From NCBI GenBank assembly GCA_934201655.1, contig CAKPXD010000038.1, positions 1 to 10,471 on the forward strand: a stretch of 10,471 nt of DNA, written 5' to 3'. Source of the DNA: an uncultured Streptococcus sp. (lineage in GTDB: Bacteria > Bacillota > Bacilli > Lactobacillales > Streptococcaceae). The position numbers and the translations under genes were made by a program. The notes under the pieces were generated by a model that was not told the origin of the DNA, searched no databases, and saw nothing but the letters and a program-made list of their open reading frames with translations. Below, in pieces: positions 7,948 to 10,471 of this stretch. The number at the start of each line of letters is the position of its first letter. Within the stretch, counting starts at the first letter, position 1.

Positions 7948-7953
7948 AGTATA
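7948..7953 (-). promoter_or_regulatory. Probable licT promoter (-10 TATACT)
   Basis: The minus strand has TATACT at 7953-7948, about 30 bases before the licT start, giving a leader of about 22 nt. The -35 seventeen bases upstream is poor (TTCCCT) and lies in the bglP terminator stem. This would give LicT a basal supply that does not depend on the RAT in front of bglP. Confidence 0.45.
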
Positions 7954-7962
7954 TCACAAAGA

Positions 7963-7994
7963 AAGAGCATAGGGAACGGGTTCCCTACGCTCTT
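7963..7994 (-). terminator. Terminator of bglP
   Basis: Arms 7963-7976 and 7981-7994 form a 14-pair stem with a 4-nt loop. The one position that mismatches on the plus strand (A7969, C7988) becomes a G-U pair in the minus-strand RNA, which points to selection on that strand. TTTCTTTG follows. It starts six bases after the bglP stop and separates bglP from licT. Confidence 0.8.
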
Positions 7995-7999
7995 GATTT

Positions 8000-10081
<2,082 letters not shown>

Positions 10082-10083
10082 TT

Positions 10084-10111
10084 AGTATAACACATAAAAT
10101 TAAAATTGCAA
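10084..10111 (-). promoter_or_regulatory. bglP promoter (TTGCAA, 16 bp, extended TGT-TATACT)
   Basis: The minus-strand -10 TATACT is at 10089-10084 with an extended TG, and the -35 TTGCAA is at 10111-10106. The -35 lies inside the cre site. The leader to the bglP start is about 161 nt. Confidence 0.78.
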
Positions 10112-10120
10112 GCGCTTTTA
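10106..10120. promoter_or_regulatory. cre site (CcpA operator) over the bglP -35
   Basis: TTGCAAGCGCTTTTA matches WTGNAANCGNWNNCW except for T in place of the penultimate C. Its position on the -35 predicts carbon catabolite repression. Confidence 0.8.
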
Positions 10121-10244
10121 TAAAATAATTATAAAATTTTGTTCGTTTTATATTTCTTTACATCAAGGAATTCCTTTAAAAATCAAGAAAAATACGCTAT
10201 TAAAATTTTAGGAAAGCACTTCTATTTTTCATCTAATAAAAAAA
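10121..10244. other. AT-rich intergenic stretch without a recognised gene
   Basis: This spacer between the bglP promoter and the ADH terminator is very AT-rich. It contains a 12-nt palindrome AAGGAATTCCTT (10165-10176) but no ORF, RNA gene or clear promoter that I can support. Confidence 0.5.
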
Positions 10245-10270
10245 TCTAGTAGAAAACAATTCCTACTAGA
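10245..10270 (-). terminator. Terminator of the alcohol dehydrogenase gene
   Basis: TCTAGTAG (10245-10252) and CTACTAGA (10263-10270) form an 8-bp stem with a 10-nt loop, followed on the minus strand by a run of seven Ts. It begins ten bases after the dehydrogenase stop and closely resembles the terminator at 428-465. Confidence 0.8.
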
Positions 10271-10279
10271 CCTTTTTCA

Positions 10280-10471
10280 CTAATTAATCACAATCATAGC
10301 CTTAATAGTCTTGCGTTCGTCCATATCTTTATAGGCTTGGTCGATTTCTTCTAAACTATAGCTGTGCGTAAAGACGCGTCCTGGATTGATATCTCCATCA
10401 AGGACAGCCTTGAGCAAGAACTGCTTGTCATAGGTGGTAACCGAAGCTGCTCCACCTGCCACAGAAATATT
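10280..10471 (-). CDS. Zinc-type alcohol dehydrogenase, C-terminal 63 residues (truncated by window edge)
   Basis: The frame is open to the window edge and begins NISVAGGAASVTTYDKQFLL, then KAVLDGDINPGRVFTHSYSL, EEIDQAYKDMDERKTIKAMI and VIN. This is the typical end of medium-chain zinc-dependent alcohol dehydrogenases: the pattern I/L-x-G-x-I-x-P-x-x-x-x-T, then an E-x-I-x-x-A-Y helix and a short final strand. The zinc ligands and Rossmann fold lie outside the window, so cofactor and substrate cannot be checked. It has its own terminator and is a separate unit from bglP, which has its own promoter. Confidence 0.85.
   Translation of the reverse strand, partial: NISVAGGAASVTTYDKQFLLKAVLDGDINPGRVFTHSYSLEEIDQAYKDMDERKTIKAMIVIN

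Noticed and set aside
7920..7970. A 17-residue N-terminal extension of licT
   Set aside because: It would begin inside the bglP terminator, lacks a ribosome site, and the CAT domain begins at the ATG at 7919.
10165..10176. AAGGAATTCCTT palindrome upstream of the bglP promoter
   Set aside because: A single 12-nt palindrome in AT-rich DNA with no second copy or known operator match; noted but not called as a site.

Overview
The window looks like a Streptococcus chromosome of the viridans or pneumococcal type. The DNA is AT-rich and low-GC Gram-positive, with AGGAGG-type ribosome binding sites, CcpA (cre) sites and a LicT-type beta-glucoside PTS locus. This assignment is inferred from gene content and protein style; no database search was possible.

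Layout. Positions 1-359 (+) hold a frameshifted, internally deleted remnant of a DEAD/DEAH-type helicase. A small 33-codon ORF (468-569, -) and a bidirectional hairpin terminator follow. A lipoprotein type-B carboxylesterase (569-2266, -) has a 233-nt leader with a LicT RAT antiterminator, an overlapping terminator and a cre site. Next come an ABM-domain (putative quinol monooxygenase) gene (2670-3011, -) and a GH1 6-phospho-beta-glucosidase, bglA (3095-4531, -). An AraC-family regulator (4640-5521, +) is divergent from bglA and is followed by a Cof-type HAD phosphatase (5619-6458, +) and a histidine phosphatase (6469-7068, +). These converge on the antiterminator licT (7095-7919, -), which lies downstream of the beta-glucoside PTS permease bglP (8000-9916, -). 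bglP has its own cre, promoter, RAT and terminator leader. The right edge is the 3' end of a zinc-type alcohol dehydrogenase (10280-10471, -).

How the parts work together. BglP would import and phosphorylate aryl-beta-glucosides, BglA would hydrolyse the 6-phosphoglucoside, and LicT would relay PTS status by allowing read-through at RAT sites. There are exactly two RAT sites, 27 of 29 bases identical. One precedes bglP. The other precedes a surface lipoprotein esterase, not the hydrolase. bglA has neither RAT nor cre and more likely answers to the divergent AraC protein. The most notable observations are this apparent extension of the LicT/CcpA regulon to a surface esterase, a missing PRD1 histidine in LicT (Thr153), and the esterase, beta-glucosidase and quinol-monooxygenase set, which suggests handling of acylated or phenolic plant glucosides. 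The two window edges also carry similar ADH-tail-plus-terminator sequences, a possible recombination footprint flanking the whole locus.
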